A stretch of DNA of 64,000 nt from NCBI RefSeq assembly GCF_028553725.1, contig NZ_CP067124.1:3234001-3298000 (forward strand), written 5' to 3'. The notes under the pieces are model-generated. The model was not told the origin of the DNA and made no database searches. It saw only the letters and a program-made list of their open reading frames with translations. Numbering within the stretch: the first letter of the stretch is position 1; every line of letters starts with the position of its first letter. This stretch comes from Paracoccus alcaliphilus (GTDB taxonomy: Bacteria; Pseudomonadota; Alphaproteobacteria; Rhodobacterales; Rhodobacteraceae). Of the stretch, positions 24,323 to 31,441 are shown piece after piece. Position numbers and translations under genes: made by a program.

Positions 24323-25486
24323 TCAGGCGAACTGCAACAGCTTGATGGCGCGGAAATCGGTCACGCCACCGCCGACGCGCTTGGTGGCATAGAACAGGAC
24401 ATGCGGCTTGGCGCTGAACGGATCGCGCAGCACCCGCAGATCGGGCCGCTCGACCACGGTATAGGCCGCATGGAAATCGCCGAACGCGATGGCCGAGGCG
24501 CCGACGTCGATATCCGGCATATCCTCGCTGATCAGCACCGGATGGCCCAGAAGCTGCGCCGACTGGCCCGCATTCAGCGCATCCGACCACAGGAACCGAC
24601 CGTCGCCATCCTTCATCTTGCGCACGCGGGCGGCGGTCTTGGAATTCATCACGAAACTCGCATTCGCGCGATATTCTGCGCCAAGCGCATAGATCAGATC
24701 GATCAGCGCGTCGGCGGGCGCATCGTCATCAAAATCACCCATCATGCCGGTCTCCACGGTGCCGATCTGGCCATCACCGCCCTCGGGGGTGGCCGCAACC
24801 GGATAGGACAGGATGCCGCGCGGCTTGGCCACGCCGTCACCATTGATGAAGGCCGCCGCCTCGGCGCGCGCAAATCGGTCGGCGATCCGCTCGGCCAGCC
24901 AGGCCTCGACATCGAATGCCGCATCGTCCAGCAACCGCTGGCTGGCCTTGGGCATGGCCGACAGCTCGTGAACCGGGATCGAGATCCGCTCGACCCCGCC
25001 CGCCGTGGTTTCCTCGGTCGCAGTCTCGCTGGCCCAGCCCGCGCCCGGCTCGCCCTTGTCCACCAGCGCCTCATAAACCGCGCTCTCGACCGTCACGACA
25101 TTGGCCAGACGACGCAGCGAGGCCCCCGACAACAGCACCCGCTGCACCGTTTCCGCCACCTGCGGCGCGGCCAGAAAACCGCCATCGCTGGCAACCGTCA
25201 GACCCTTTTCCTCGATCACCAGACCGCGCAGCCCGTCATCGTCGCCGGAACGAAGATAGGCGCTGAACGCCTTCTGATGCGGAACCTCGGTCTCGGCCAC
25301 GGTGGACAGGGGCGCGCGGCCCCGGATGGCAGTCTTGCGATCAAGCATGTTCATACGCTCTTCCTGTGCTTGCAGTTTCATCTGAATATCCCCACGAAAC
25401 TCCTTGAGTTCATTAACGAACCCAAACAGAGACGCCCTCAGGTCAACGGCCATGCCGTCGCTGTCCGCGGCTTTCACCTCGGTCAT
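24323..25486 (-). CDS. GTA major capsid protein, HK97 fold (ORFg5)
   Basis: A 387-residue HK97-fold capsid protein. The first ~100 residues contain a helical scaffold-like region (FGFVNELKEFRGDIQMKLQ) probably removed by the adjacent protease. The mature part includes FLAAPQVAETVQR, HELSAMPKASQRLLDDAAFD and FINGDGVAKPRGIL. A gap of 190 bases separates it from ORFg6; I see no gene there. Coding on either side is continuous. Confidence 0.96.
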   Translation of the reverse strand: MTEVKAADSDGMAVDLRASLFGFVNELKEFRGDIQMKLQAQEERMNMLDRKTAIRGRAPLSTVAETEVPHQKAFSAYLRSGDDDGLRGLVIEEKGLTVASDGGFLAAPQVAETVQRVLLSGASLRRLANVVTVESAVYEALVDKGEPGAGWASETATEETTAGGVERISIPVHELSAMPKASQRLLDDAAFDVEAWLAERIADRFARAEAAAFINGDGVAKPRGILSYPVAATPEGGDGQIGTVETGMMGDFDDDAPADALIDLIYALGAEYRANASFVMNSKTAARVRKMKDGDGRFLWSDALNAGQSAQLLGHPVLISEDMPDIDVGASAIAFGDFHAAYTVVERPDLRVLRDPFSAKPHVLFYATKRVGGGVTDFRAIKLLQFA

Positions 25487-25592
25487 TGCCTTCTCCTCAT
25501 CGCGATGAACGGGGCCTTACCGCCCCTGCCAATCGAAGCCGCCGCGACGGGCGGCACGAACCATGCGGCGCATCAGCCGATGCGCGCGAAAC

Positions 25593-26120
25593 TCATGCCC
25601 GCAGCGCCTCGGTCGCCGCATCCAGCAGCCGGGCGATATCGTGCAATTCCTGCGCGTCCTTGCGCCCGACCCGCGCCTGAACCAGCATCGGAAAGGTCAC
25701 CAGCGACACCTCCCACAGCTCAACCTCGGCCAGCGCCCGCCGGCCCTTGCCGTCACGCTCGGCCCGGATCGTGCGATAGCCGATGGACAGCCCGTCGATG
25801 GCCCCGGCCCCGATCAACGCCGCGGCCTCTCGGGCCTGCGCCACCTCGGGCAGTAACCGCCCCTTGACCCACAGCCCCTTGTCATCCTCGCGGATCTCGT
25901 CCCAGACCCCGATGGGTTGCGCGGGATCGTGCTGCCACAGCATCCGCACCCGCTCGCCCCCCGCCGCCAGACGCGCCAGCGACGCGCGGAACGCCCCCGG
26001 CAGCACCGCATCGCCCCCCTGATCGGTCAGCCCGAACAGGCTGGCATATCCCTCGATCACATGGCCATTGCTCAGCACCGGGGCGCCGCCCGCGAATTTT
26101 ACCTCAAGTCCCGAAATCAT
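25593..26120 (-). CDS. GTA HK97-type prohead protease (ORFg4)
   Basis: A 175-residue serine protease of the U35 family. HVIEGYASLFGLTDQGGD, RMLWQHDPAQPIGVWDEI (catalytic His) and DGLSIGYRT (catalytic Ser) appear in order. It would trim the scaffold part of the neighbouring capsid protein. It is three bases after the small g3.5 gene. Confidence 0.94.
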   Translation of the reverse strand: MISGLEVKFAGGAPVLSNGHVIEGYASLFGLTDQGGDAVLPGAFRASLARLAAGGERVRMLWQHDPAQPIGVWDEIREDDKGLWVKGRLLPEVAQAREAAALIGAGAIDGLSIGYRTIRAERDGKGRRALAEVELWEVSLVTFPMLVQARVGRKDAQELHDIARLLDAATEALRA

Positions 26121-26123
26121 CCC

Positions 26124-26366
26124 TCAGCCTCCTTTCGGCGCATAGTCCAGGATGCCCTGCACCGCCTGGGTCAGGATCACCGCAACCACGCCATAAACGG
26201 TCATCCACAGCCGCCGCTCCAACCCCTCGATCAGCGCCTCGATCCGTTCCAGCCGCTTCTCGACGGCGCCGAATTGCAGCGCCATGATCCGCTCCTGCGC
26301 CTCGAAACGCTGATCGTGCCAGATGCCGTCCCGCAAAAAGCGCGACCCCTCCACCGGCTCACCCAT
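26124..26366 (-). CDS. GTA head-formation protein (ORFg3.5)
   Basis: An 80-residue protein between portal and protease. The N-terminal half is a coiled coil (FGAVEKRLERIEALIEGLER) and the C-terminal half is one membrane-type helix (LWMTVYGVVAVILTQAVQGI). I chose the ATG at 26366, eight bases inside the portal gene. The equivalent small gene is needed for particle formation in R. capsulatus; its mechanism is unclear. Confidence 0.82.
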   Translation of the reverse strand: MGEPVEGSRFLRDGIWHDQRFEAQERIMALQFGAVEKRLERIEALIEGLERRLWMTVYGVVAVILTQAVQGILDYAPKGG

Positions 26367-27543
26367 CGGCCTTCGGCGCCAGCCCCAGCAGCGCGCGCTT
26401 CTCGGCATCGGTCAGGAACGTCGCCTCGCCGATCCGCCGCCATTGCTGATCGCGTTCGGTCGCCAGCGCCGGAATCCCGTCGGGATCGGGGCGCAGATCG
26501 ACCTCCTCGCCCAGATGCTCGGACAGCCACCACGCGACCGATGCCGATACCCGCGTCGCCAGCGGCAGAACGGTCAGGCGATAGAACGCCCGATGCGCCT
26601 CGGCATAGTTGGAATAGGTCGCATCACCCGGAATCCCCAGCAGCATCGGCGGCACGCCAAAGGCCAGCGCAATCTCGCGCGCGGCGGCCATCTTGGTCTC
26701 GTGAAACTCCATGTCGCTGGGGCTGAACCCCATCGGCTTCCAGTCCAGCCCGCCTTCCAGCAGCATCGGGCGCCCGGCATTGCGCGCACCCTGATGGTTC
26801 ATCTCGATCTCGCCCACCAGCCGGTCATATTGCTCGGGCGACAGCACCCCCTGACCATCGGCGCCGCGATAGACAATCGCACCACTGGGCCGCGCCGCAT
26901 TGTCCAGCAGCGCCTTCGACCAGGCCGAGGCACTGTTATGCACATCCAGCGCCACCGCCGCCGCCTGCATCGGCGACAACCCGTAATGGTCGTCCTGCGG
27001 GTGAAAGCTCTTGATATGGCAGATCGGATCGGGGCTGCCGGTCATGTCGAACCGATGCCTGCGCCCGCCCACCGCATATTCATAGGCCACCGGCCAGCCA
27101 TCGGCACCCGGCACGATGCTCATCCGGTCCGCGCGCAGCACATGCAGCTCTTCCGGCAAGCCCGACGCGTCCAGCCCCACCGCCTCCAGATAGCCATTAC
27201 CCGACAGCAGCATCTGCCCGAACAGCGCCTCGAACAACTCGGCCCTCCCCTGCCCCGGATTGGGCCGCCGCAACAGATCCATCAGCGGATGCGTCTCAAA
27301 GCGCCGCCCGCGATCCGCACAGATCAGCGGAACCGCCGCCGCCGCCTCGGCGATCAGCTTGACAGATCGGAACCCGACCGGATTGCCGACAAAGCCCCCG
27401 CGCGTCAGACTGGCCGTGTCCCGCGCCGACCAGACCGCCCGCCCCGAGCCGCTGGCAAAGGCGACCACCCGCCCGGTCGCGCTGGCCTTCCTCTCCGGCG
27501 CGAAAACATCCTTCGCCTCCCGCGAAAACAATCGAAACGCCAT
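26359..27543 (-). CDS. GTA portal protein, HK97 family (ORFg3)
   Basis: A 394-residue portal protein. It begins MAFRLFSREAKDVF with AAGGAGG six bases upstream. HPLMDLLRRPNPGQ, YEYAVGGRRHRFD, FGVPPMLLGIPGDATYSNY and the C-terminal LGEEVDLRPD are the classic blocks. The dodecamer would sit at the unique vertex and receive the terminase. Confidence 0.94.
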   Translation of the reverse strand: MAFRLFSREAKDVFAPERKASATGRVVAFASGSGRAVWSARDTASLTRGGFVGNPVGFRSVKLIAEAAAAVPLICADRGRRFETHPLMDLLRRPNPGQGRAELFEALFGQMLLSGNGYLEAVGLDASGLPEELHVLRADRMSIVPGADGWPVAYEYAVGGRRHRFDMTGSPDPICHIKSFHPQDDHYGLSPMQAAAVALDVHNSASAWSKALLDNAARPSGAIVYRGADGQGVLSPEQYDRLVGEIEMNHQGARNAGRPMLLEGGLDWKPMGFSPSDMEFHETKMAAAREIALAFGVPPMLLGIPGDATYSNYAEAHRAFYRLTVLPLATRVSASVAWWLSEHLGEEVDLRPDPDGIPALATERDQQWRRIGEATFLTDAEKRALLGLAPKADG

Positions 27544-27565
27544 GCTCGCCTCCTTGCTCACCACG

Positions 27566-27590
27566 AAAAAGGCCGCCCCGCAGGGCAGCC
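27566..27590 (-). terminator. Terminator-like hairpin between GTA terminase and portal genes
   Basis: On the minus strand GGCTGCCC-TGCG-GGGCGGCC (one wobble pair) is followed directly by TTTTT (27570-27566). It lies 22 bases before the portal ATG, in the middle of an operon usually thought to be one transcript. It could attenuate, or mark the end of a terminase unit with the head genes driven separately. Confidence 0.6.
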
Positions 27591-27593
27591 CAT

Positions 27594-27623
27594 CCATCTT
27601 TGGTGTATAAATATCCTCTGGGG
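27594..27623 (-). repeat. Dispersed A-type intergenic repeat, copy 1
   Basis: On the minus strand: CCCCAGAGGATATTTATACA then CCAAAGATGG. The same core, GGATATTT-N3-6-CACCAAAGATG, recurs at 50922, 53076 and 54661. It is the only copy within the GTA cluster. Confidence 0.65.
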
Positions 27624-27666
27624 TCGCCGGGTGGTGCACCATTGGTTGGGGAACCACCCGGCGACC
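27622..27666. repeat. Perfect 13-base inverted repeat in the terL-portal gap
   Basis: GGTCGCCGGGTGG (27622-27634) pairs perfectly with 27654-27666 around a 19-base loop. It is GC-rich and very stable, with no T-run on the minus strand. It lies upstream of the terminator-like hairpin at 27566-27590. Confidence 0.7.
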
Positions 27667-27691
27667 GGGCGGAAAGCCCCCGGCCTTGCCG

Positions 27692-29032
27692 TCACAAAAC
27701 CCGCATCTGCGGTCGCCGCCAACCCGCCGCCGGTTCGATCATCAACTCATGGATCGCCCAGACCAGCGCATCCAGCCGGTCGGGCGATCCGCGCCCCTCG
27801 AAACCGCGCACCGTCATCTGGCACATCTGATCCTCCAGCGCGCCCAGCCCCCGCAAATGCCTGACCCGCCCCTGCTCGTAAAGCGCGGCGACAGGCTCTG
27901 CCCGCAGCCCCTTGCCCCGCCCGGCCCGCAAGGCCCGGAACGGCACCAGAGGATCGACCTGCCGGATCACGCTTTCCACCAGATCGCCGCCCTGATTGAC
28001 CTCGGCCACCAGCTTTTCGGCGCCGTGCCGGTCCATCGCCGCGATCGCCGCCCGCGCCCAGTCCAGCGGCCCGCCCCTGATGGTCGCATCCTCCAGCACG
28101 AAGGCCCGCCAGTCGCGCGGCTCGCCCTCGGCCAGCACACCCGCGACCACGATGCCGCATTCGTCGCTGGCCTTGCCCGCTGTCACCGCCGGATCGACCG
28201 CGACCACGATCCGGCTCAGCTTCGGCGCCGACTCGACCCGGCAACCCTCCAGCCCGGTCGTGGTCCACAGCGCGCCCTCGACATCGTCCAGCAGCACGCC
28301 CTCCAGTTCCTGCCGCCCCAGCCGCGTGCCGCCATAGCGCGCCTGAACCTCGGCCAGAAAGCTCTCGGCCAGCCAGGCCCGGTTCGCCTCGGTCGGCGCA
28401 TGGGTCGTCACGGTGCTGGCATTGCCAAGGATCCGCTTCAGCACGCCGACATTGCGCGGCGTGGTGGTGACCACCTGCTGGGGATGCTCGCCCAGACGCA
28501 GCGCGAATTGCAGCATGTCCCAGACCTCCTCGGCCTTCTTCCACTTGGCCAGTTCATCCGCCCAGGCCGCGTCGAACTGAGGTCCGCGCAGCGCCTCGGG
28601 CTCATGGGCGCTGTAAACCGTCGCCGTCGCGCCATTGGCCCAGACCAGCCGCCGCCGCCCGGCCTCCCAGACCGGACGGCGATCGGGGGGCGAGCAGGCC
28701 AGAATGCCCGACTCGCCCATCACCATCACCTCGCGCGCCTGATCAAAGGTCTCTCCGACCAGCGCGACGCGGCGGCAACGGCCCGGCGCGGCGGCGGTCG
28801 GCCCCTCGACCATACGCCGCACCCATTCGGACCCGGCGCGGGTCTTGCCCGCGCCACGCCCGCCCATGATGACCCAGCTTTTCCAGTCGCCCTCCGGGGG
28901 CAGCTGATGCGGCAAGGCCCAGAACTCGAACAGCCAGGGCAGCGACAACAGCGCATTGTCGCCCAGCCCTCCCAGAAACGCGTCAACCTGTTCCGGCGCG
29001 GCGCAGGCAAGCCAGGCGGCGCCCGATTTCAT
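27692..29032 (-). CDS. terL: GTA terminase large subunit (ORFg2)
   Basis: A phage-type packaging motor and nuclease that translocates host DNA into the head. The Walker A box is GGRGAGKTRAG, the Walker B region is DAAWADELAKWK, and the RNase-H-like nuclease acids follow in VAVDPAVTAG and DALVWAIHEL. I chose the ATG at 29032 (MKSGAAWLA), about 446 residues. TTG starts at 29101 or ~29047 are possible, one of them preceded by GGAGGAGG. The gene overlaps the small terminase by about 50 bases. Confidence 0.92.
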   Translation of the reverse strand: MKSGAAWLACAAPEQVDAFLGGLGDNALLSLPWLFEFWALPHQLPPEGDWKSWVIMGGRGAGKTRAGSEWVRRMVEGPTAAAPGRCRRVALVGETFDQAREVMVMGESGILACSPPDRRPVWEAGRRRLVWANGATATVYSAHEPEALRGPQFDAAWADELAKWKKAEEVWDMLQFALRLGEHPQQVVTTTPRNVGVLKRILGNASTVTTHAPTEANRAWLAESFLAEVQARYGGTRLGRQELEGVLLDDVEGALWTTTGLEGCRVESAPKLSRIVVAVDPAVTAGKASDECGIVVAGVLAEGEPRDWRAFVLEDATIRGGPLDWARAAIAAMDRHGAEKLVAEVNQGGDLVESVIRQVDPLVPFRALRAGRGKGLRAEPVAALYEQGRVRHLRGLGALEDQMCQMTVRGFEGRGSPDRLDALVWAIHELMIEPAAGWRRPQMRVL

Positions 29033-29398
29033 CTCGTGCCGCGTCAAGGTCGAGGCCACCTCCTCCGACCCCGCCGGCGATATCCTTGCGAAGTTTGTCA
29101 ACCCTGTTCCTTTCCACCATCAGCAGATGAACCGCCTCGCGGACGGTCCGGGCCGTCTCGACGGCCTTCTTCAGCCGCGCCGGATCGACCTCGCCCATGC
29201 CCTTCGCCTCAAGCTCGGCATGATGCGCGCGAAGATCCCGGACATAGGCCCAGAACAACCCTTCGGCGACGGCAATCGCCTCTTCGGGCGGGATCGGTGC
29301 ATTGTCCTGCCCGCCATCGGCGGCCAGCCCCTCGCTGGACCCTTCGCCATGAAAGGACCCTCGGGATCACCGATCCCGCCCCACTGCATATCATTCAT
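28983..29398 (-). CDS. GTA small terminase (ORFg1), apparent frameshift near the 5' end
   Basis: The product would be the DNA-recognition subunit feeding TerL. The convincing part is the frame ending at 28983: EEAIAVAEGLFWAYVRDLR, then a helical middle and the coil VERNRVDKLRKDIAGG. That frame has no ATG for its first ~55 codons. Immediately upstream, one frame away, an ATG at 29398 reads MNDMQWGGIGDPEGPF. The two join smoothly (..PF-HGEGSSEGLAADGG..) if one T is added to the T-run at 29352-29354, giving about 138 residues. It is either a 1-base deletion, a sequencing error, or a gene with a TTG/CTG start (TTG at 29258). Confidence 0.7.
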
Positions 29399-29435
29399 TC
29401 GAACTGTCCCGCCTCGTGTCCTGTCCGCACGAGCC

Positions 29436-29479
29436 CAGAAACAAACAAAGCGGCCCAAGGGGTCGCCCCCCGGCCGCTT
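29436..29479 (-). terminator. Terminator-like hairpin in the GTA leader
   Basis: On the minus strand AAGCGGCC (29479-29472) pairs with GGCCGCTT (29455-29448) around a GGGGGGCGACCCCTTG-type loop that can pair further, followed by TTGTTTGTTTC. It lies about 20 bases after the predicted start of transcription and 38 bases before the ATG at 29398. Reading-through would be required for GTA expression. Confidence 0.6.
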
Positions 29480-29503
29480 GCCCATTTCTCCCAGCATGGA
29501 TAA

Positions 29504-29532
29504 GTTCTACCCTCAGGCGTTCTCCAAGTCAA
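29504..29532 (-). promoter_or_regulatory. Predicted sigma70-like GTA promoter
   Basis: TTGACT (29532-29527) and TAGAAC (29509-29504) with a 17-base spacer on the minus strand. The expected start of transcription is near 29497, where an ATG also falls. This is the best promoter-like pair in the gap between the coiled-coil gene and the small terminase. Confidence 0.6.
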
Positions 29533-29589
29533 CGGCTAACCCCTAAGGCGAGAGTCGACGGCCGATTAGAAGCACCTTTACAACAGGTT

Positions 29590-29624
29590 ACGCAGCGCAA
29601 CACCCCATGCGCACGCTGCGCAAC
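29590..29624 (-). promoter_or_regulatory. Direct repeat upstream of the GTA promoter (activator-site candidate)
   Basis: ACGCAGCGCAAC (29590-29601) and ACGCTGCGCAAC (29613-29624) on the plus strand differ at one base and are 23 bases apart, about two helical turns. They lie 58-92 bases upstream of the -35. The arrangement suits a dimeric activator; in R. capsulatus the direct activator of the GTA promoter is GafA. The link to GafA is inference. Confidence 0.5.
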
Positions 29625-29649
29625 ATGACCCGTCCAGACGGGTTGCACA

Positions 29650-29672
29650 GCCGGATCCACCGCGAATCCGGC
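29650..29672 (-). terminator. Weak hairpin after the coiled-coil gene
   Basis: GCCGGAT (29650-29656) pairs with ATCCGGC (29666-29672) around a 9-base loop, 15 bases after the stop of the coiled-coil gene. There is no T-run, so it may not terminate. Confidence 0.3.
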
Positions 29673-29686
29673 ACCGCAACAGGGTG

Positions 29687-30130
29687 TCAGCCCTTCTTCT
29701 TGCCCGGCGATTTCGCCCGCGCCTCGGTGGCCGAGGCGATCGCATTGGCGGCCTCGTCCTGCATCTTCTGGGCATAGCTGACCATCTGCGCGGCATAGGC
29801 CTCGGCCCAATCCGCGAAATCGCCGCCCTGCATCTTGCCGGCGGCCACGCGCATTTCTTCGCCGCGCGCCTTCATCTTCTCGAACTGATCTTCCCAGGCG
29901 CTGTGCATGGTTTCCCATTGCTTGCGCACATTCTCGCCCGCCTCGTCGAAATAGCCGCGCATCTGCCGGTTCATCTCGTCCTGCCGCTCCAGCGCGGCAT
30001 CCTGCCATTTGCGCACATTGCCGATCATCTCTTCGTTGCGCGCGGTCAGATCCTTCTGCCATTCGCTTGCGCGTTCCTCGAAGGCGCGGGCATTCTCGGC
30101 AAGGGTCGAAAACATATCGGACAGTTTCAT
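29687..30130 (-). CDS. Coiled-coil protein of unknown function upstream of the GTA cluster
   Basis: I do not recognise a named family. The 147-residue product is almost entirely charged amphipathic helix, rich in Glu, Lys, Arg, Met and Trp (WQKDLTARNEEM, DEAGENVRKQWETMHSAW), and ends in a lysine tail SPGKKKG. It looks like a phasin or apolipoprotein-type amphipathic protein. I chose the ATG at 30130, with AGGAGAT seven bases upstream. It reads toward the GTA cluster and precedes its promoter, but need not be functionally linked. Confidence 0.72.
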   Translation of the reverse strand: MKLSDMFSTLAENARAFEERASEWQKDLTARNEEMIGNVRKWQDAALERQDEMNRQMRGYFDEAGENVRKQWETMHSAWEDQFEKMKARGEEMRVAAGKMQGGDFADWAEAYAAQMVSYAQKMQDEAANAIASATEARAKSPGKKKG

Positions 30131-30259
30131 CGGCATATCTCCTGATGACGAACGCAACGGGGCAGGCCGTGAAATCCGAATGCACAAAACCCGCCCCCGT
30201 GCCGACAAGCCTGCGACACCCGGGGCGGGTCTGTCAAATATTTCACGCCGCGAAACGGC

Positions 30260-31441
30260 TCAGCCGTCGCCCTGCACCGGACTGTCGGCAGGCTCGCCGC
30301 GCTGCCGCTCGATCTCGCGCCAGCGGGCCACGGCGGCGTTATGTTCCTCCAATGTACGAGAGAACGCGTGCCCCCCAGTCCCATCGGCGACGAAGAAGAT
30401 GTAATCCGTCGTATCCGGGTTCAGCGCCGCATGGATCGCGGCCCGTCCCGGATTGGCAATCGGCGTGGGCGGCAAACCATCGACGCGATAGGTGTTATAG
30501 GGCGTCACCGTGTTCAGTTCCGACCGCCGCAATCCGCGGTCAAGGATCCCCTGCCCGCCGGTCACGCCATAGATCACCGTCGGGTCGGTCTCCAGTCGCA
30601 TCCCCCGCTCCAGCCGGTTGACGAAAACGCTGGCCACCTGCGGGCGTTCGGACGCGACGCCGGTTTCCTTCTCGACGATCGAGGCCATGATCAGCGCCTC
30701 CTGCGGATTGTCATAGGGCAGCCCGAAAGGCCGCGCCTCCCATTCCGCCGCAAGGATCGCCTCTTGCCGCCGCGCCATCTCGGCCAGAATGGCGGCGCGG
30801 TCATCGCCCTTGTTCACCGCATAGGTATCCGGCGCCAGACTGCCCTCGGCAGGCAGTTCGGACACCTCGCCCGACAGAAACTCGGCCGCCTTCAGTGCCT
30901 CGACCACCTGCCAGCTTGTCACGCCCTCGGCCATGACGACGCGCAGGCGCAGATCGTCACGGTCCTCGGCTTCGGCGATAACTTCGGGGCGCTCGGCGCT
31001 GGCCGGGTTATAGCGGGCCATTTCCTCATAGGCGCCGGTTTCGGAATTCATGTCGCGCAGCAGGATGTTCGTCTCGCGTACACCGACCAGAACGATCACC
31101 TCGGTGCCGCAGGTCGAAGGCCCGCCCGCCGTCACCGTACCGATGATATCCTCCATGCTGGCACCCGGCTGCATCAGATAGCTGCCGAATTTCAGCTGCC
31201 CCGCCTTGCCCATGTAATCGGCCCCGGCGCGAAAGATATAAGCGTTCGAGATCGCCCCCTGATCGGCCAGTTGCTGACTGACCGCGTTCAGACTGGCCCC
31301 CGGCGCCACCTGCACGCATTGCGCCACCTGGCTGGGTCCGGGTCCGGTGAATTCCTGCCGCGCCCAGGCAACGGCGGCGGCGGCGGCAATCAGCAGAACG
31401 ATCGCCAGCGTCAGGAAGTTCGAGGCGATATTGCGCCACAT
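30260..31441 (-). CDS. mltG: Endolytic transglycosylase MltG
   Basis: A 393-residue inner-membrane lytic transglycosylase that cleaves nascent glycan strands and may set their length. One N-terminal membrane helix (FLTLAIVLLIAAAAAVAW) is followed by a LysM-like region and the YceG domain. The catalytic glutamate is in IMASIVEKETGV, followed by FVNRLERGMRLETDPTVIYG. Its start shares one base with the fabF stop (TGATG). Confidence 0.95.
   Translation of the reverse strand: MWRNIASNFLTLAIVLLIAAAAAVAWARQEFTGPGPSQVAQCVQVAPGASLNAVSQQLADQGAISNAYIFRAGADYMGKAGQLKFGSYLMQPGASMEDIIGTVTAGGPSTCGTEVIVLVGVRETNILLRDMNSETGAYEEMARYNPASAERPEVIAEAEDRDDLRLRVVMAEGVTSWQVVEALKAAEFLSGEVSELPAEGSLAPDTYAVNKGDDRAAILAEMARRQEAILAAEWEARPFGLPYDNPQEALIMASIVEKETGVASERPQVASVFVNRLERGMRLETDPTVIYGVTGGQGILDRGLRRSELNTVTPYNTYRVDGLPPTPIANPGRAAIHAALNPDTTDYIFFVADGTGGHAFSRTLEEHNAAVARWREIERQRGEPADSPVQGDG

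Noticed and set aside
29171..29497. Alternative frame MLGEMGKRPGG... starting at the predicted GTA transcription start
   Set aside because: The upstream part could be a leaderless leader peptide, but after codon ~50 it becomes Arg/Pro-rich and mirrors the terminase frame. Kept only as part of the ORFg1 frameshift discussion.
14631..29624. Intact prophage
   Set aside because: No integrase, attachment sites, repressor, replication or lysis genes; gene order and short tape measure match a gene transfer agent.
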